Positions 28,567-37,996 of a stretch of DNA of 64,000 nt are shown in pieces. The notes under the pieces were generated by a model that saw only the letters and a program-made list of their open reading frames with translations, was not told the DNA's origin and did no database searches. The stretch is from NCBI GenBank assembly GCA_029778535.1, contig JAKOQB010000041.1, positions 184,538-248,537 on the forward strand. Direction: 5' to 3'. Made by a program: the position numbers and the translations under genes. Within the stretch, counting starts at the first letter, position 1. Every line of letters begins with the position of its first letter. This DNA is from Pseudomonadota bacterium. GTDB taxonomy: Bacteria; Pseudomonadota; Gammaproteobacteria; Burkholderiales; Burkholderiaceae_F.

Positions 28567-29622
28567 ATGACCGCCGCGACCCTGACGATCACCCGCCCGG
28601 ACGACTGGCACCTGCACCTGCGCGACGGCGCGCAAATGGCCGACGTGCTGCCATACACCGCGCGCCAGTTCGCGCGCGCGATCGTGATGCCGAACCTCAA
28701 GCCGCCGGTGACGACCACCGCGCAGGCGCGCACGTATCGCGACCGCATCGTGCGCGCGACGGCGGCGAGCCTGCGCTTCGAGCCGCTGATGACGCTGTAC
28801 CTGACCGACAACACGCCGGCGGAGGAGATCGCGCGCGCCCGGGGAAGCGGCATCGTGCACGGCGTCAAGCTGTACCCGGCGGGGGCCACGACCAACTCGG
28901 ACTCCGGCGTCACGAGCCTCGCCCGGTGCGCGCGCGCGCTGGAAGAAATGCAGAAGGTCGACCTGCCGCTGCTGGTGCACGGCGAGGTCACCGCGAGCGA
29001 AGTCGACGTGTTCGACCGCGAGAAATACTTCATCGACCAGGTGCTGATCCCGCTGCGGCGCGATTTCCCGCGGCTGCGCGTGGTGTTCGAGCACATCACC
29101 ACGCGCGAGGCGGTCGACTACGTGCTGCAGGCGGAGGGCCGCATCGGCGCGACGATCACCGCGCACCACCTGCTGTACAGCCGTAACGCGATCTTCATGT
29201 CGGCGGCCGGCAGGACCGGCATTCGCCCGCACTTCTACTGCCTGCCGGTGCTCAAGCGCGAGACGCACCGGCGCGCACTGCTGGCCGCCGCGACTTCGGG
29301 CAGTCCGCGCTTCTTCCTCGGCACCGACAGCGCGCCGCATCCGAAGGGCGACAAGGAGAACGCCTGCGGCTGCGCCGGCTGCTTCACGGCCGCTTCCGCG
29401 CTCGAGATGTACGCGACCGCGTTCGAGCAGGCCGGCGCGCTGGACAAACTCGAAGCCTTCGCGAGTTTCAACGGCCCGGACTTCTACCGGCTGCCGCGCA
29501 ACGGGCAGACCGTCACGCTCGAGCGGCGTGAATGGACGCTGCCGGCAGAACTGAAGTTCGGCGACACGACCCTGGTCCCGCTGGGCGCGGGCGAAACGCT
29601 GGCGTGGAAGCTCGGTCACTGA
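28567..29622 (+). CDS. pyrC: Dihydroorotase, class II
   Basis: 351 residues, the usual length for E. coli-type PyrC. Zinc ligands and catalytic residues are all visible: H15 and H17 in WHLHLRDG, the carboxylated lysine K101 in [10 protein letters not shown]138 in LVHGE, H176 in FEHIT and D254 in GTDSAPH. It converts carbamoyl-aspartate to dihydroorotate in pyrimidine synthesis. The next gene begins inside its 3' end, so the two are co-expressed. Confidence 0.95.
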   Translation: MTAATLTITRPDDWHLHLRDGAQMADVLPYTARQFARAIVMPNLKPPVTTTAQARTYRDRIVRATAASLRFEPLMTLYLTDNTPAEEIARARGSGIVHGVKLYPAGATTNSDSGVTSLARCARALEEMQKVDLPLLVHGEVTASEVDVFDREKYFIDQVLIPLRRDFPRLRVVFEHITTREAVDYVLQAEGRIGATITAHHLLYSRNAIFMSAAGRTGIRPHFYCLPVLKRETHRRALLAAATSGSPRFFLGTDSAPHPKGDKENACGCAGCFTAASALEMYATAFEQAGALDKLEAFASFNGPDFYRLPRNGQTVTLERREWTLPAELKFGDTTLVPLGAGETLAWKLGH

Positions 29623-30461
29623 TCGACTGGTCCGCGCCGTGGCTTGCGCCGCATGCATCGCTGCGCCCGGCGCTCGAGTCGCCCGGCTGGCGCGCCGAGC
29701 TGACCGCCATCGCCCGTGCGCGCGGCGTGCGCAGCGCGGGCGGCCATCCGGTCGAATTCGCCGCCGCGGACGACGCGCCGCCGGGCGTCGCGTACGAAGC
29801 GCACATCGCCGCCACCGGACGTGTGCCGAGCCGCGACAACCGGCACGACCGCTTCAACGCGCTGATGTGGCTCGCGTTCCCGCGTCTGAAGGCGCGGCTC
29901 AACGCGCGCCAGGCGGAGGAGATCGCGCGCCTCGGCGTCGGCGCGACCCGCGGCGCGGTGCGCGATGCCGCGACCCTGATCGACGAGAGCGGGCTGCTGC
30001 TCGCGTGCGACGACGAATCGGTGTTCGAGCTGCTGGCGCAGCGGCAGTGGCGCGCGCTGCTCGCCGAGCGGCGCGCGCGCTGGGGTACCGACATTCTTCC
30101 GTACGCGTTCGGCCACGCGCTGCTGGAAAAGCTCGTCGGCCCGTACAAGGCGATCACCGCCGCGGTGGTGCCGGCACGCGGCGCCTCGTTTGAATCGATC
30201 GATGCCGCGGCGGCCGCGTTCGTCGCGCGGCCGGATCTGGCGCCGCGCCTGCTCGAGCACCTGCCGGTGCTCGGAGTCCCCGGCTGGTGCGCGGACAACA
30301 TGGACGCGCGGTTTTACGATGACGCGCGCGTGTTCCGCCCGTTGCGGAGCATGCGCGATGATTCCGTCACCCCGGCGCGGGCCGGGGCCCAGGTTCGTGC
30401 GCGGAAAATCGGGCCCCGGCCGTCGCCGGGGCATCCCCATTTGCAGGGGCACAAGCCATGA
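29604..30461 (+). CDS. DUF3025-family protein with a repeat-derived C-terminus
   Basis: 285 residues from a GTG that overlaps pyrC by 19 bp; other starts are not evident. [17 protein letters not shown] at the N-terminus and [20 protein letters not shown] are typical of DUF3025 proteins, which are often encoded after pyrC and have unknown function. The conserved protein ends near [10 protein letters not shown]. The last ~30 residues ([14 protein letters not shown]...) are encoded by a GC-rich palindromic repeat (30366-30449) that runs up to the start of the next gene, with which its stop overlaps (ATGA). Confidence 0.8.
   Translation: MEARSLIDWSAPWLAPHASLRPALESPGWRAELTAIARARGVRSAGGHPVEFAAADDAPPGVAYEAHIAATGRVPSRDNRHDRFNALMWLAFPRLKARLNARQAEEIARLGVGATRGAVRDAATLIDESGLLLACDDESVFELLAQRQWRALLAERRARWGTDILPYAFGHALLEKLVGPYKAITAAVVPARGASFESIDAAAAAFVARPDLAPRLLEHLPVLGVPGWCADNMDARFYDDARVFRPLRSMRDDSVTPARAGAQVRARKIGPRPSPGHPHLQGHKP
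30366..30449. repeat. Palindromic dispersed repeat at the 3' end of the DUF3025 gene
   Basis: Two GC-rich hairpins (CACCCCGGCGCGGGCCGGGG and GGGCCCCGGCCGTCGCCGGG) in opposite sense flank a short AT-richer centre. The same design occurs at 33832-33905. It resembles the intergenic 'CCCGGC-GCCGGG' family common in burkholderial genomes (my recollection). It is read in frame as the end of the upstream protein. Confidence 0.7.
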
Positions 30462-31435
30462 AGATCGTGATCACCGGCGGCGCCGGATTCCTCGGGCAAC
30501 TGCTGGTGCGCGCGCTGGCCGCGCGCGGCAGTCTCACCGATGCCGAGGGGCGCGAGCGGCGCATCGAGCACATCGTCGCGGTCGACCAGTCGCAGATCGG
30601 GAAGCTGTTCGTCGACGAGCGCGTCGACTACGTCGTCGGCGACATCGCGGCGTCCGGCTTCATCGAGCACGTGATGGAGGGCGACACCGACAGCGTGTTC
30701 CACCTCGCGGCGGTCGTCAGCGGCGCGGCCGAGGCCGACTTCGACCTGGGCATGCGGGTGAACCTGGACGGCACGCGCGCGATCCTGAACGCGTGCCGCA
30801 AGCAAAGCGGACGGCCGAAGCTCGTGTTCGCGAGCAGCGTGGCGGTGTTCGGCGGCGAGCTGCCGCCCGTGGTCACCGACGCCACGCAGCCGACGCCGCA
30901 GACGAGCTACGGCGCGCAGAAGCTGATGTCCGAACTGCTGATCGGCGACTGCACGCGCAAAGGCTTCATCGACGGCCGCAGCGTGCGGCTGCCGACGATC
31001 GTCGTGCGGCCCGGCAAGCCGAACGCGGCCGCGTCGAGCTTCGCCAGCGGCATCATCCGCGAGCCGCTCGCGGGCGAAATCTCCGCCTGCCCGGTCGCTG
31101 CGGCGACCGCGATGTGGGTGCTGTCGCCGCAGTCGGCGATCTCGTCGTTCATTCACGCGCACGAGCTGCCGGCCGCCGCCTGGGGCGCGCGCCGCGCACT
31201 GAACCTGCCGGGGCTGACGGTGACGGTGGCGCAGATGCTGGAGGCGCTGCGCGCGGTCGGCGGCGACGCCGCGGTCGCACGCGTGAAAATGGAACCCGAC
31301 GAGCGCATCGCCGCGATCGTCAACACCTGGCCGGCGCGCTTCGAGACGCCGCGCGCCGACGCGCTCGGCTTTCCGCGCGACCGCGACGTGGAGTCGATCG
31401 TGCGCGCCTACGCGCGCGCGTACGTGTCCGGTTAG
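30458..31435 (+). CDS. denD: D-erythronate dehydrogenase-like NAD-dependent epimerase/dehydratase
   Basis: 325 residues of the extended SDR family. The NAD site is GGAGFLG (7-13); the catalytic Ser is in FASSVAVFGGELP, and the Tyr-x-x-x-Lys is in TSYGAQKLMSE. VRLPTIVVRPGKPNAAASSF is characteristic of DenD proteins, which oxidise D-erythronate in tetronate catabolism. The usual partner genes (kinase, isomerase, decarboxylase) are not adjacent, so the substrate is uncertain. Its ATG overlaps the stop of the DUF3025 gene. Confidence 0.8.
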   Translation: MKIVITGGAGFLGQLLVRALAARGSLTDAEGRERRIEHIVAVDQSQIGKLFVDERVDYVVGDIAASGFIEHVMEGDTDSVFHLAAVVSGAAEADFDLGMRVNLDGTRAILNACRKQSGRPKLVFASSVAVFGGELPPVVTDATQPTPQTSYGAQKLMSELLIGDCTRKGFIDGRSVRLPTIVVRPGKPNAAASSFASGIIREPLAGEISACPVAAATAMWVLSPQSAISSFIHAHELPAAAWGARRALNLPGLTVTVAQMLEALRAVGGDAAVARVKMEPDERIAAIVNTWPARFETPRADALGFPRDRDVESIVRAYARAYVSG

Positions 31436-31959
31436 GACGAAAACTGCGGCGGCGAGCCCGCGCCATGCGGCGCCGCCAGCCCGCTGCGGCGGCGCTGCAT
31501 CATCAGCCAGAAGTCGGCTTCGCGCGGCGAGCGCAGCTCGATCACGCGCGCGTGCGCCAGCGCCGGATGCTGCAGCAGCGCGTACATCTCGGGGGCGATC
31601 ATCAGGTGAGCGAACGCGGCGCGCACGTCGCGCCAGGTGGCGCGCGGCGTCGGCGCGTGCAGGCCGTGGCGGCGCGCGGCGGCAAGGAGCAGGTCCCTGG
31701 CGCGCGCGGCCCAGTCGCGCAGGAACGCCAGCGGAGAAAAGTGCAACCACACGATGGTGTCGGCCTGTCGGAACAGGCGCTCGGTGAACAAGCCGACCGG
31801 CTCGGCGCCGACCCACGCTTCGTCGCGCAGCACTGCGGGCGACGATTCCTGCGTCACCTGGTGCGCGCCCAGCCGCAACGCGAGCGCACGCGCGAATTCA
31901 CGGAAGCACAGCGGACCCGACGTTGCCGCCGGCGGGCCGACCACGACGATGCGCAACAT
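31432..31959 (-). CDS. P-loop-kinase-like protein with a degenerate Walker A
   Basis: 175 residues; ATG with GGGAGGAAAC directly upstream. The opening LRIVVVGPPAATSG and the middle ADTIVWLHFSP followed by FLRDWAARA resemble the adenylate-kinase/FlaR-like 'topology modulation' family, but the P-loop lysine is missing (GPPAATSG instead of G-x-x-G-x-G-K-S/T). It therefore may not bind ATP in the usual way. Family call is tentative. It is convergent with denD, overlapping its end by 4 bp. No operon partner. Confidence 0.45.
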   Translation of the reverse strand: MLRIVVVGPPAATSGPLCFREFARALALRLGAHQVTQESSPAVLRDEAWVGAEPVGLFTERLFRQADTIVWLHFSPLAFLRDWAARARDLLLAAARRHGLHAPTPRATWRDVRAAFAHLMIAPEMYALLQHPALAHARVIELRSPREADFWLMMQRRRSGLAAPHGAGSPPQFSS

Positions 31960-32076
31960 GTTTCCTCCCGAGTGCGTCCGAGCCTGCGGCAAGCTTGCAC
32001 CCGCGCAGCGCGCGCCAGAATCCGCTGAACGGCGGAATCGCGGTCGTAACGTCCGCGCGCCGTTGCGCGCAACGGC

Positions 32077-33768
32077 TCAGCGCTGCAACTGCGCGGTGGC
32101 GCGGATCGCCGACAGCGTCGCGTTGGGCGTGATCACCTCGGGATCGCAGCGCAGCTCGATCAGCGCCGGCAGGTGCTTCTCGCGCGTGTGCGCGACCGCC
32201 TTGTCCAGCGCCGGGCCGAACTCGTCGGTGGACTCGACCACGGCACCGTGCGCACCGTATGCCTCGGCGAGCAGCGCGAAGTGCGGGTTCGCGAGCTGCG
32301 TGCCGTAGGTGCGGCCGGGAAACTCGCGCTCCTGATGCATGCGGATCGTGCCGTACATGCCGTTGTTGAACACGATCACGATCAGCCCGGCGCGGTATTG
32401 CACGGCGGTGGCCAGTTCCTGGCCGGTCATCAGGAATTCGCCGTCGCCGGCAAAAGTTACGACCGTGCGCTCGGGCGCGACGATCTTGGCCGCCACGCCG
32501 GCCGGCACGCCGTAGCCCATGCTGCCGGCGGTCGGCGCCAGCTGCGTGCGCAGCCGCGTGTAGCGATAGAAACGGTGCGCCCAGGTCGCGAAGTTGCCCG
32601 CGCCGTTGCAGATCACCGTGTCGTCGGGCAGCGCGCGCTTCAATCGCTCGACCACCTGCCACAGGTCGAGCCTCGGCACCGTGTGCGCGTACACCGGCGG
32701 GCGCGCCTGCCACGCCTCGTAATCGGCGCGCGCGGCGGCCAGCTCTCCGCGCCATGGCGGCGCTTCGATCGGCATCATCATCGCCAGCCGCGACGCGAAC
32801 TGCGGCATGCCGGAATTGACCATCAGCGACGCCTGGTACACGCGGCCGAGTTCCTCCGCGCCCGCGTGCACGTGCACCAGCACCTGCTTCGGCCGCGGCA
32901 CCTCGAACAGCGTGTAGCCGCCGGTCGTCATCTCGCCCAGCCGCGGCCCGATCGCGATCACCAGGTCGGCGTCCTTGACCCGCTGCGCGAGCCTGGGATT
33001 GATGCCTATGCCTACATCGCCGACGTAGTTCGCATGCCGGTTGTCGAACAGGTCCTGATAACGGAACGCGCAGGCGACCGGCAGGAAGTTCGACTCGGCC
33101 CAGCGCCGCACGTTGTCGCACGCGACCTGCGTCCAGCCGCTGCCGCCGAGGATCACGAGCGGCCGCTGCGCCTGTCCCAGCAGGCGGCGCAGCGCGGCCA
33201 TCTGCGTGTCGCTGGGAGACGCCTGCACCGGCACGTGGCAGGCGGCGTCGGCAACGTCGGCGGTCGCGACCTGCATGTCCTCCGGCAGCGCCAGCACGAC
33301 CGGGCCGGGCCGGCCGCTGGTCGCGACCTGGAACGCGTGCGCGACGTACTCGGGAATGCGATCGGCGCGATCGATCTGCGCGACCCATTTGGTCATCTGG
33401 CCGAACATGCGCCGGTAGTCCAGCTCCTGGAACGCCTCGCGTTCGACGAAATCCGATCCAACCTGCCCGATGAACACGATGATCGGCGTCGAATCCTGGA
33501 ACGCGGTGTGCACGCCGATCGATGCATTGGTCGCGCCGGGGCCGCGCGTGACGAAGGCCACGCCCGGTTGTCCCGTGAGCTTCGCGTACGCGTCGGCCAT
33601 GAAGGCCGAGCCGTTCTCGTGCCGGTTGATGACGAGTTTGATCGCGCGCGCGTCATGCAGCGCGTCGAGCACCGCGAGGTAGCTCTCGCCCGGCACGCAG
33701 AACGCGTGGTTGACTCCCTGGACCAGCAGCTGGTCGACGAGAATGCGGGCACCCGTGCGCGCGGTCAT
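32077..33768 (-). CDS. Thiamine-diphosphate-dependent enzyme, acetolactate-synthase-like
   Basis: 563 residues with the three domains of the IlvB/POX family. The cofactor-activating Glu is E51 in NRHENGSAFMADAY; the oxyanion segment is RGPGATNASIGVHTAFQDST. The TPP-binding motif GDGEFLMTGQELATA ending in VFNN is near residue 440. No regulatory subunit gene follows, and the FAD-anchoring residues of true AHAS are not clearly visible, so it is more likely a catabolic enzyme of the 'TPP-binding protein' group than IlvB. Substrate unknown. Confidence 0.8.
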   Translation of the reverse strand: MTARTGARILVDQLLVQGVNHAFCVPGESYLAVLDALHDARAIKLVINRHENGSAFMADAYAKLTGQPGVAFVTRGPGATNASIGVHTAFQDSTPIIVFIGQVGSDFVEREAFQELDYRRMFGQMTKWVAQIDRADRIPEYVAHAFQVATSGRPGPVVLALPEDMQVATADVADAACHVPVQASPSDTQMAALRRLLGQAQRPLVILGGSGWTQVACDNVRRWAESNFLPVACAFRYQDLFDNRHANYVGDVGIGINPRLAQRVKDADLVIAIGPRLGEMTTGGYTLFEVPRPKQVLVHVHAGAEELGRVYQASLMVNSGMPQFASRLAMMMPIEAPPWRGELAAARADYEAWQARPPVYAHTVPRLDLWQVVERLKRALPDDTVICNGAGNFATWAHRFYRYTRLRTQLAPTAGSMGYGVPAGVAAKIVAPERTVVTFAGDGEFLMTGQELATAVQYRAGLIVIVFNNGMYGTIRMHQEREFPGRTYGTQLANPHFALLAEAYGAHGAVVESTDEFGPALDKAVAHTREKHLPALIELRCDPEVITPNATLSAIRATAQLQR

Positions 33769-33831
33769 CGCAAAACCTTGTAAATTGGCGCGGCGAAAGA
33801 ATAGCAGCGCACTCGATCGGCAACGCGCGCT

Positions 33832-33905
33832 GCGTCGTCCCGGCGCAGGCCGGGACCCAGTTCCCGTTCGATCAACTTGCGCCCCGGCCTGCGCCGGGGC
33901 GACGG
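33832..33905. repeat. Palindromic dispersed repeat upstream of the patatin gene
   Basis: TCGTCCCGGCGCAGGCCGGG on one side and GCCCCGGCCTGCGCCGGGGC on the other form two hairpins in opposite sense around GTTCCCGTTCGATCAAC. The right arm ends about five bases before the patatin start codon, so it replaces the normal ribosome-binding region. Same family as 30366-30449. Confidence 0.7.
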
Positions 33906-33908
33906 CGA

Positions 33909-36110
33909 ATGCCCAGGCTCATCGCATTGCTCGTCGTCGTACTGATCGCGTGCACGCCGTCGCGCGCGCAACCTGAAGAGCAGCCGGCCGCGCGCCCGAA
34001 GATCGGCCTGGTGCTGTCGGGCGGCGGCGCGCGCGGATTCGCGCACATCGGCGTGCTCAAGGTGTTGCAGGAGCTGCACGTTCCGGTCGACGTGATCGCC
34101 GCCACCAGCATGGGGGCGATCGCCGGCGGCGCCTACGCGGCCGGCTACACGCCGCGCGCGCTCGAGCAGCTCGTGCAAGCGACCGACTGGAACACGATCT
34201 TCGCGCGCCGCGCGCCGCGCGCCGACCTCGCGTGGCGGCTGAAGGAGGACGATTACCGCAATCTCTTCACGTTCGAGCTGGGCGTCAAGGAAGACGGACT
34301 GACGCTGCCGCGCGGCGCCGCCGGCGCGCAGGAGCTGGGTCTGCTGCTGCGCGCGCTCGGCGGCACGGTCCGAGACGTGAACGATCTCGCCCAGCTGCCG
34401 ATCCCGTTCGCCGCGATGGCGACCGATCTGGCCACCGGCAAGCTGGTCGTGCTGCAGAAGGGCGCGTCGCTGTCGACCGCGATGCGGGCGTCGATGTCGG
34501 TGCCCGGCGCGTTCGCACCGATCGACTACCAGGGCCGGCCGCTGGTGGACGGCGCGCTGGTGCGCAACCTGCCGGTCGACATCGCGCGCCAGATGGGCGC
34601 GGACATCGTGATCGCGGTCAACGTCGGCACGCCGCTCCTGCCGCGCGACAAGCTGACCGACGTGATCGCGGTCGGCCAGCAGATGATCAACATCCTGACC
34701 GAGCAGAATGTCGAGCGCAGCCTGGCGCAACTGACGCCGCGCGACATCCTGATCACGCCCGATCTGGCGGACGTTAGCGCCGGCGACTTCGCCAAGGGCG
34801 AAGCGATCGTCGCCGCGGGCGAGGCCGCCGCGCGCGCGCTGGCCGACCGGCTGGCGGCGCTCGCCGTGAGCCCCGAGAGCTATGCCCGGTTCGAGCACGC
34901 CCGCAGCGCGCGGTTGCACGCGCAGACGCCCGCCCCGATCGTCGACGTGCGCGTCGAAGGACTGCGCACGGTCAATCCGCAAAGCGTGCTGGCCGACATC
35001 GACCTGCCGCGCAACGTGCCGGTCGACACCGCGCAGGTGCAGCGGCAGATCCGGCGCGTGTACGCGAGCGGCGATTTCGAGTCGGTCAGCTACGGCCTGC
35101 TCGATGCGCCGGGCGGGCGCGTGCTGGTCGTCACGCCGATGGAAAAGAGCTGGGGCTACAACACGCTGCAACTGGGCGGCAGCCTGCAGACCAACTTCAG
35201 CAACGACAACCGCTTCGACCTGCTGGTGCTGCACACCTGGTCGTGGCTGAACCGCGCCGGCGGCACGTGGCGCAACGAGCTGCAGTTCGGCACGATACGG
35301 CGCCTTGGCTCCGAGTTCCTGCAACCGTTCGCGGCCGGCAGCCATTGGCTCGCGGTGCCGCGAGCGCGCCTCGAGCGCGAATCGTTCGACCTGTTCTCGG
35401 GCCGCCGCGCGATCGCGCAGTTCGAGTCGCGCGAGCAGTTCGCCGACCTGTCGCTGCGCTACCTGCTGGGCAGCCTCGGCATGGTGCAGTTCGGGCTCGG
35501 TCACGCGCACACCGAGATGCGGCTGCTGACCGGATCGACGCCGCCGCCGCCCGGCGGACGCACCGATGGCGCGATCGCGCGCGGCCAGTTCATGCTCGAC
35601 ACGCTCGACGCGGTCGGCTATCCGCGCAGCGGCTATTCGCTCGGCGCCGGGATCACCTACTACGACGGCCCGCCCGGCAGCGCCGGACGCAAGACCGCGG
35701 CGCAGGTGAGCGCGACGGCACCGATGACCTACGGCCGCTACACGCTGGTCGCGAGCGTGGCGGCGGCGACGTCGAACCAGGCCTGGGGCGTGCGCTACGG
35801 GGGGTTGTTCAACCTCTCCGGCACGTCGCGCGGCGAACTCGCGGGTTCGAGCGGCGTGCTGGTGCGCGGCGTGTTCTACCGCAACGTGTCCGACGCGTTC
35901 GGCGACATCCGGATGCCGATCTTCGGCGGCGCGTCGCTGGAGGCGGCAGCCGCGCTCGCTCCCGGCGAGGCGTTCTCGTGGTCGGAGTTCAGGCGCGCGG
36001 CATCGCTGTTCTTCGGCGCCGAGTCGCCGGTCGGTCCGCTGTACTTCGCGCTCGGCAAGACCTTCGGCGGTTCGAGCGCGCTGTACTTCCTGTGGGGGCG
36101 GCCGCAGTAG
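33909..36110 (+). CDS. Patatin-like phospholipase autotransporter (PlpD type)
   Basis: 733 residues, matching PlpD (728). Signal peptide about 1-21. The patatin domain has the oxyanion loop GGGARG (38-43), the nucleophile S67 in ATSMG and the catalytic D214 in DGALVRN. A POTRA-like segment (about 335-400: VRVEGLRTVNPQSV) precedes a C-terminal 16-stranded-barrel-like region related to BamA/TpsB. This is a type Vd secretion design: a lipase exported by its own barrel. The first residue of the G-x-S-x-G motif is Ala instead of Gly, a tolerated change. No ribosome site is visible because a palindromic repeat abuts the ATG. Confidence 0.9.
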   Translation: MPRLIALLVVVLIACTPSRAQPEEQPAARPKIGLVLSGGGARGFAHIGVLKVLQELHVPVDVIAATSMGAIAGGAYAAGYTPRALEQLVQATDWNTIFARRAPRADLAWRLKEDDYRNLFTFELGVKEDGLTLPRGAAGAQELGLLLRALGGTVRDVNDLAQLPIPFAAMATDLATGKLVVLQKGASLSTAMRASMSVPGAFAPIDYQGRPLVDGALVRNLPVDIARQMGADIVIAVNVGTPLLPRDKLTDVIAVGQQMINILTEQNVERSLAQLTPRDILITPDLADVSAGDFAKGEAIVAAGEAAARALADRLAALAVSPESYARFEHARSARLHAQTPAPIVDVRVEGLRTVNPQSVLADIDLPRNVPVDTAQVQRQIRRVYASGDFESVSYGLLDAPGGRVLVVTPMEKSWGYNTLQLGGSLQTNFSNDNRFDLLVLHTWSWLNRAGGTWRNELQFGTIRRLGSEFLQPFAAGSHWLAVPRARLERESFDLFSGRRAIAQFESREQFADLSLRYLLGSLGMVQFGLGHAHTEMRLLTGSTPPPPGGRTDGAIARGQFMLDTLDAVGYPRSGYSLGAGITYYDGPPGSAGRKTAAQVSATAPMTYGRYTLVASVAAATSNQAWGVRYGGLFNLSGTSRGELAGSSGVLVRGVFYRNVSDAFGDIRMPIFGGASLEAAAALAPGEAFSWSEFRRAASLFFGAESPVGPLYFALGKTFGGSSALYFLWGRPQ

Positions 36111-36113
36111 GCA

Positions 36114-36779
36114 TCACAGCCGCCCGCGCGGCGGCAGGTAGTCGTCCTGCGCGTACGTCATCACGATCTGCGGGCGGAAGATCACCAGCGCGGAGAAGAT
36201 CATCCCGCTCGCCAGCGCCTCGCCCCACGCCAGCAGCAATGCATAGCCGACGAGTTCGCCGCCGTTCGGCACCGCGCCCGGCGCCAGCGCGACCTGCAGC
36301 CCGATGGTCGCCACCTGCGCGCAGCCCGACGCGATCAGTGTGACGAACAGCCCGTTGCCGAGGATGAACACGAACGGATGGTGCGGCAGCCTCGCGGCGA
36401 TCAGCCGCTGCAGCGCGGCGGCGAGCGCGGCGGGCAGCGCGATCGCCGCCAGCCCCTGCAGCCCGAGGCCGGCCCACGCGCCCTGGGTGAACACGGTGAG
36501 ACCGATCGCCGCGACCGCCGCGCCGAGCAGCGCGCGCGCATAGCCGAACAGCAGCGCATACAGCGACACGCCGATCATCGCGAACTGCACCGCGCCGGCG
36601 TGGACCGGCAGCGACCACAGCGCGCCGAGCGCGACGATGCCCGCGAGCCATGCGTGCTGCTGGATCGGCTGCGGCAGGAACGCGCCGCGCCGCGCCGCCC
36701 GCAGCGCCAGCGCGCCCAGCGCGGCGAAGATCGCCCAGCCGAGAAAGGCGAGTTCAGGCGGAATCCGCTGCGGCCCCAT
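36114..36779 (-). CDS. CbiM-like energy-coupling-factor family membrane protein
   Basis: 221 residues with about six membrane spans. The features SLPVHAGAVQFAMIGVS, a central gly/ala-rich pair of helices, HPFVFILGNGLFVT and the end ALVIFRPQIVMTYAQDDYL match a proteobacterial CbiM-related group usually annotated as ECF transporter permease. Its partners (ATPase, T-component) are absent, so it may act alone; the substrate (cobalt, nickel or other) is unknown. It follows fliR by 21 bp on the same strand and is convergent with the patatin gene. Confidence 0.7.
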   Translation of the reverse strand: MGPQRIPPELAFLGWAIFAALGALALRAARRGAFLPQPIQQHAWLAGIVALGALWSLPVHAGAVQFAMIGVSLYALLFGYARALLGAAVAAIGLTVFTQGAWAGLGLQGLAAIALPAALAAALQRLIAARLPHHPFVFILGNGLFVTLIASGCAQVATIGLQVALAPGAVPNGGELVGYALLLAWGEALASGMIFSALVIFRPQIVMTYAQDDYLPPRGRL

Positions 36780-36800
36780 GGTCCGGTGAGGCTAGCAGCC

Positions 36801-37562
36801 TCAGCGGATCCAGAGTGTCAACCCGCGCTCCAGCGCCGCGCGCAGCGGCGCTTCGATGTGCGGCAGCAGGATGAACAGCGTCCCCAGCCCGACCAGGATC
36901 GTCAGCGGAAAGCCGACCGCGAAGATATTCAACTGCGGCGCCACCCGCGCCAGCACGCCGAGCACGATGTTCACCAGCATCATCACGGTGATGAACGGCA
37001 GCGCGATCGTCAGGCCGATCGTGAACACGTCGCCGCCGAGCCGCGCGACGCGGTCGAACGACAGCGGAAACTCGCCGCCGGCGAGCGGGAAGAGCCGAAA
37101 ACTCTCGGCCAGCGCGTGGATCAGCATCAGGTGTCCGTCGATCGCGACGAACATCAGCAGCGCCAGCAGCGACATGAAGCTCGAGGTGGCAGTCTGTGCC
37201 GCGCCCATCGCCGGGTTGAAGAAGCCGGCGAACGACAGGCCCGTCTGCAGTCCGATCACTTCGCCCGCGAGCTCGAGCGCGGCGAACACGATGCGCACCG
37301 TGAAGCCGATCATCACGCCGATCACGATGTTCTGCGCCAGCAGCGCGAGCCCGGAGGCGCTCAGCACATCGGTGAGCGGCGGCGCCGGCACGTTGGGCAG
37401 CAGCACCAGCGCAACGCCGACCGCCAGCGCGATCTTGATCCGCGCCGGGATCGCGCGGTGCGACAGCACCGGCGCGACCGAGAACAGCGCGAGTACCCGC
37501 ACCAGCGGCCAGAACAGCGCGCCGTACCAGGCGGAGAGCTGGGCTTCGGTGAATGAAAACAT
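36801..37562 (-). CDS. fliR: Flagellar biosynthetic protein FliR
   Basis: 253 residues, about six membrane helices, with the export-gate signature GEVIGLQTGLSFAGFFNPAMG in the centre split as GEVIGLQTGLSF and FFNPAMG. FliR forms the flagellar type III export gate with FliP and FliQ. It is the last of the fliLMNOPQR genes. Its ATG directly abuts a heptamer array (37563-37647) and has no ribosome site, so initiation must rely on coupling or an unusual leader. Confidence 0.93.
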   Translation of the reverse strand: MFSFTEAQLSAWYGALFWPLVRVLALFSVAPVLSHRAIPARIKIALAVGVALVLLPNVPAPPLTDVLSASGLALLAQNIVIGVMIGFTVRIVFAALELAGEVIGLQTGLSFAGFFNPAMGAAQTATSSFMSLLALLMFVAIDGHLMLIHALAESFRLFPLAGGEFPLSFDRVARLGGDVFTIGLTIALPFITVMMLVNIVLGVLARVAPQLNIFAVGFPLTILVGLGTLFILLPHIEAPLRAALERGLTLWIR

Positions 37563-37647
37563 CGTGATTCGTGATCCGTGATCGGTGATCCGTTGTTCCG
37601 TGCACTGCGACCCTTCGGATCACGGATCACAGATCACGGATCACGAG
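37563..37647. repeat. Heptamer array in inverted halves between fliR and fliQ
   Basis: The 85 bp between the genes consist of a left run of GTGATTC/GTGATCC/GTGATCG units, a centre containing CCGTGCACTGCGA, and a right run of GGATCAC/AGATCAC units. The halves are complementary, so the RNA would fold into a long hairpin. A near-identical element with the same centre lies between motB and motA (60291-60382). It reaches exactly from the fliQ stop to the fliR start. Confidence 0.85.
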
Positions 37648-37917
37648 TCAGCCAATCGCCCCCGGAATCGACTCGAACAGCCGCCGCACGTAGTCCACGT
37701 ACACCGCGATCATCCACGGGCCGGCGATGACGAGCGTGGCGATCATCGCCAGCAGCTTGGGGATGAACGACAGCGTCATCTCGTTGATCTGCGTGGCGGC
37801 CTGCAGGATCGACACGATCAGGCCGACGACCAGCGCCGCGACCAGCATCGGCGCGGCGATCATCAGCATCACGGCGAGCGCCTGCTGCCCGAGGGTGATC
37901 ACGCTTTGGGGGTTCAT
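37648..37917 (-). CDS. fliQ: Flagellar biosynthetic protein FliQ
   Basis: 89 residues with two membrane helices, the standard size. VITLGQQALAVMLMIAAP, then GLIVSILQAATQINEMTLSF and the end RRLFESIPG are FliQ signatures. It is a subunit of the flagellar export gate. No ribosome site precedes the ATG; heptamer arrays flank the gene on both sides. Confidence 0.94.
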   Translation of the reverse strand: MNPQSVITLGQQALAVMLMIAAPMLVAALVVGLIVSILQAATQINEMTLSFIPKLLAMIATLVIAGPWMIAVYVDYVRRLFESIPGAIG

Positions 37918-37996
37918 GGGCGGGAGGATCGAGGATCGAGGATTGAGGATTGCGGATTGCGCGGGGAACGGATCACGGATCACGGATCACGGATCA
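37918..37996. repeat. Heptamer array between fliQ and fliP
   Basis: Units GAGGATC, GAGGATC, GAGGATT, GAGGATT, GCGGATT are followed, after CGCGGGGAAC, by four GGATCAC units. All have a 7-bp period although the words differ. The last unit contains the complement of the fliP stop codon, so the array supplies the stop (TTC AGT CCG TGA). Confidence 0.85.
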
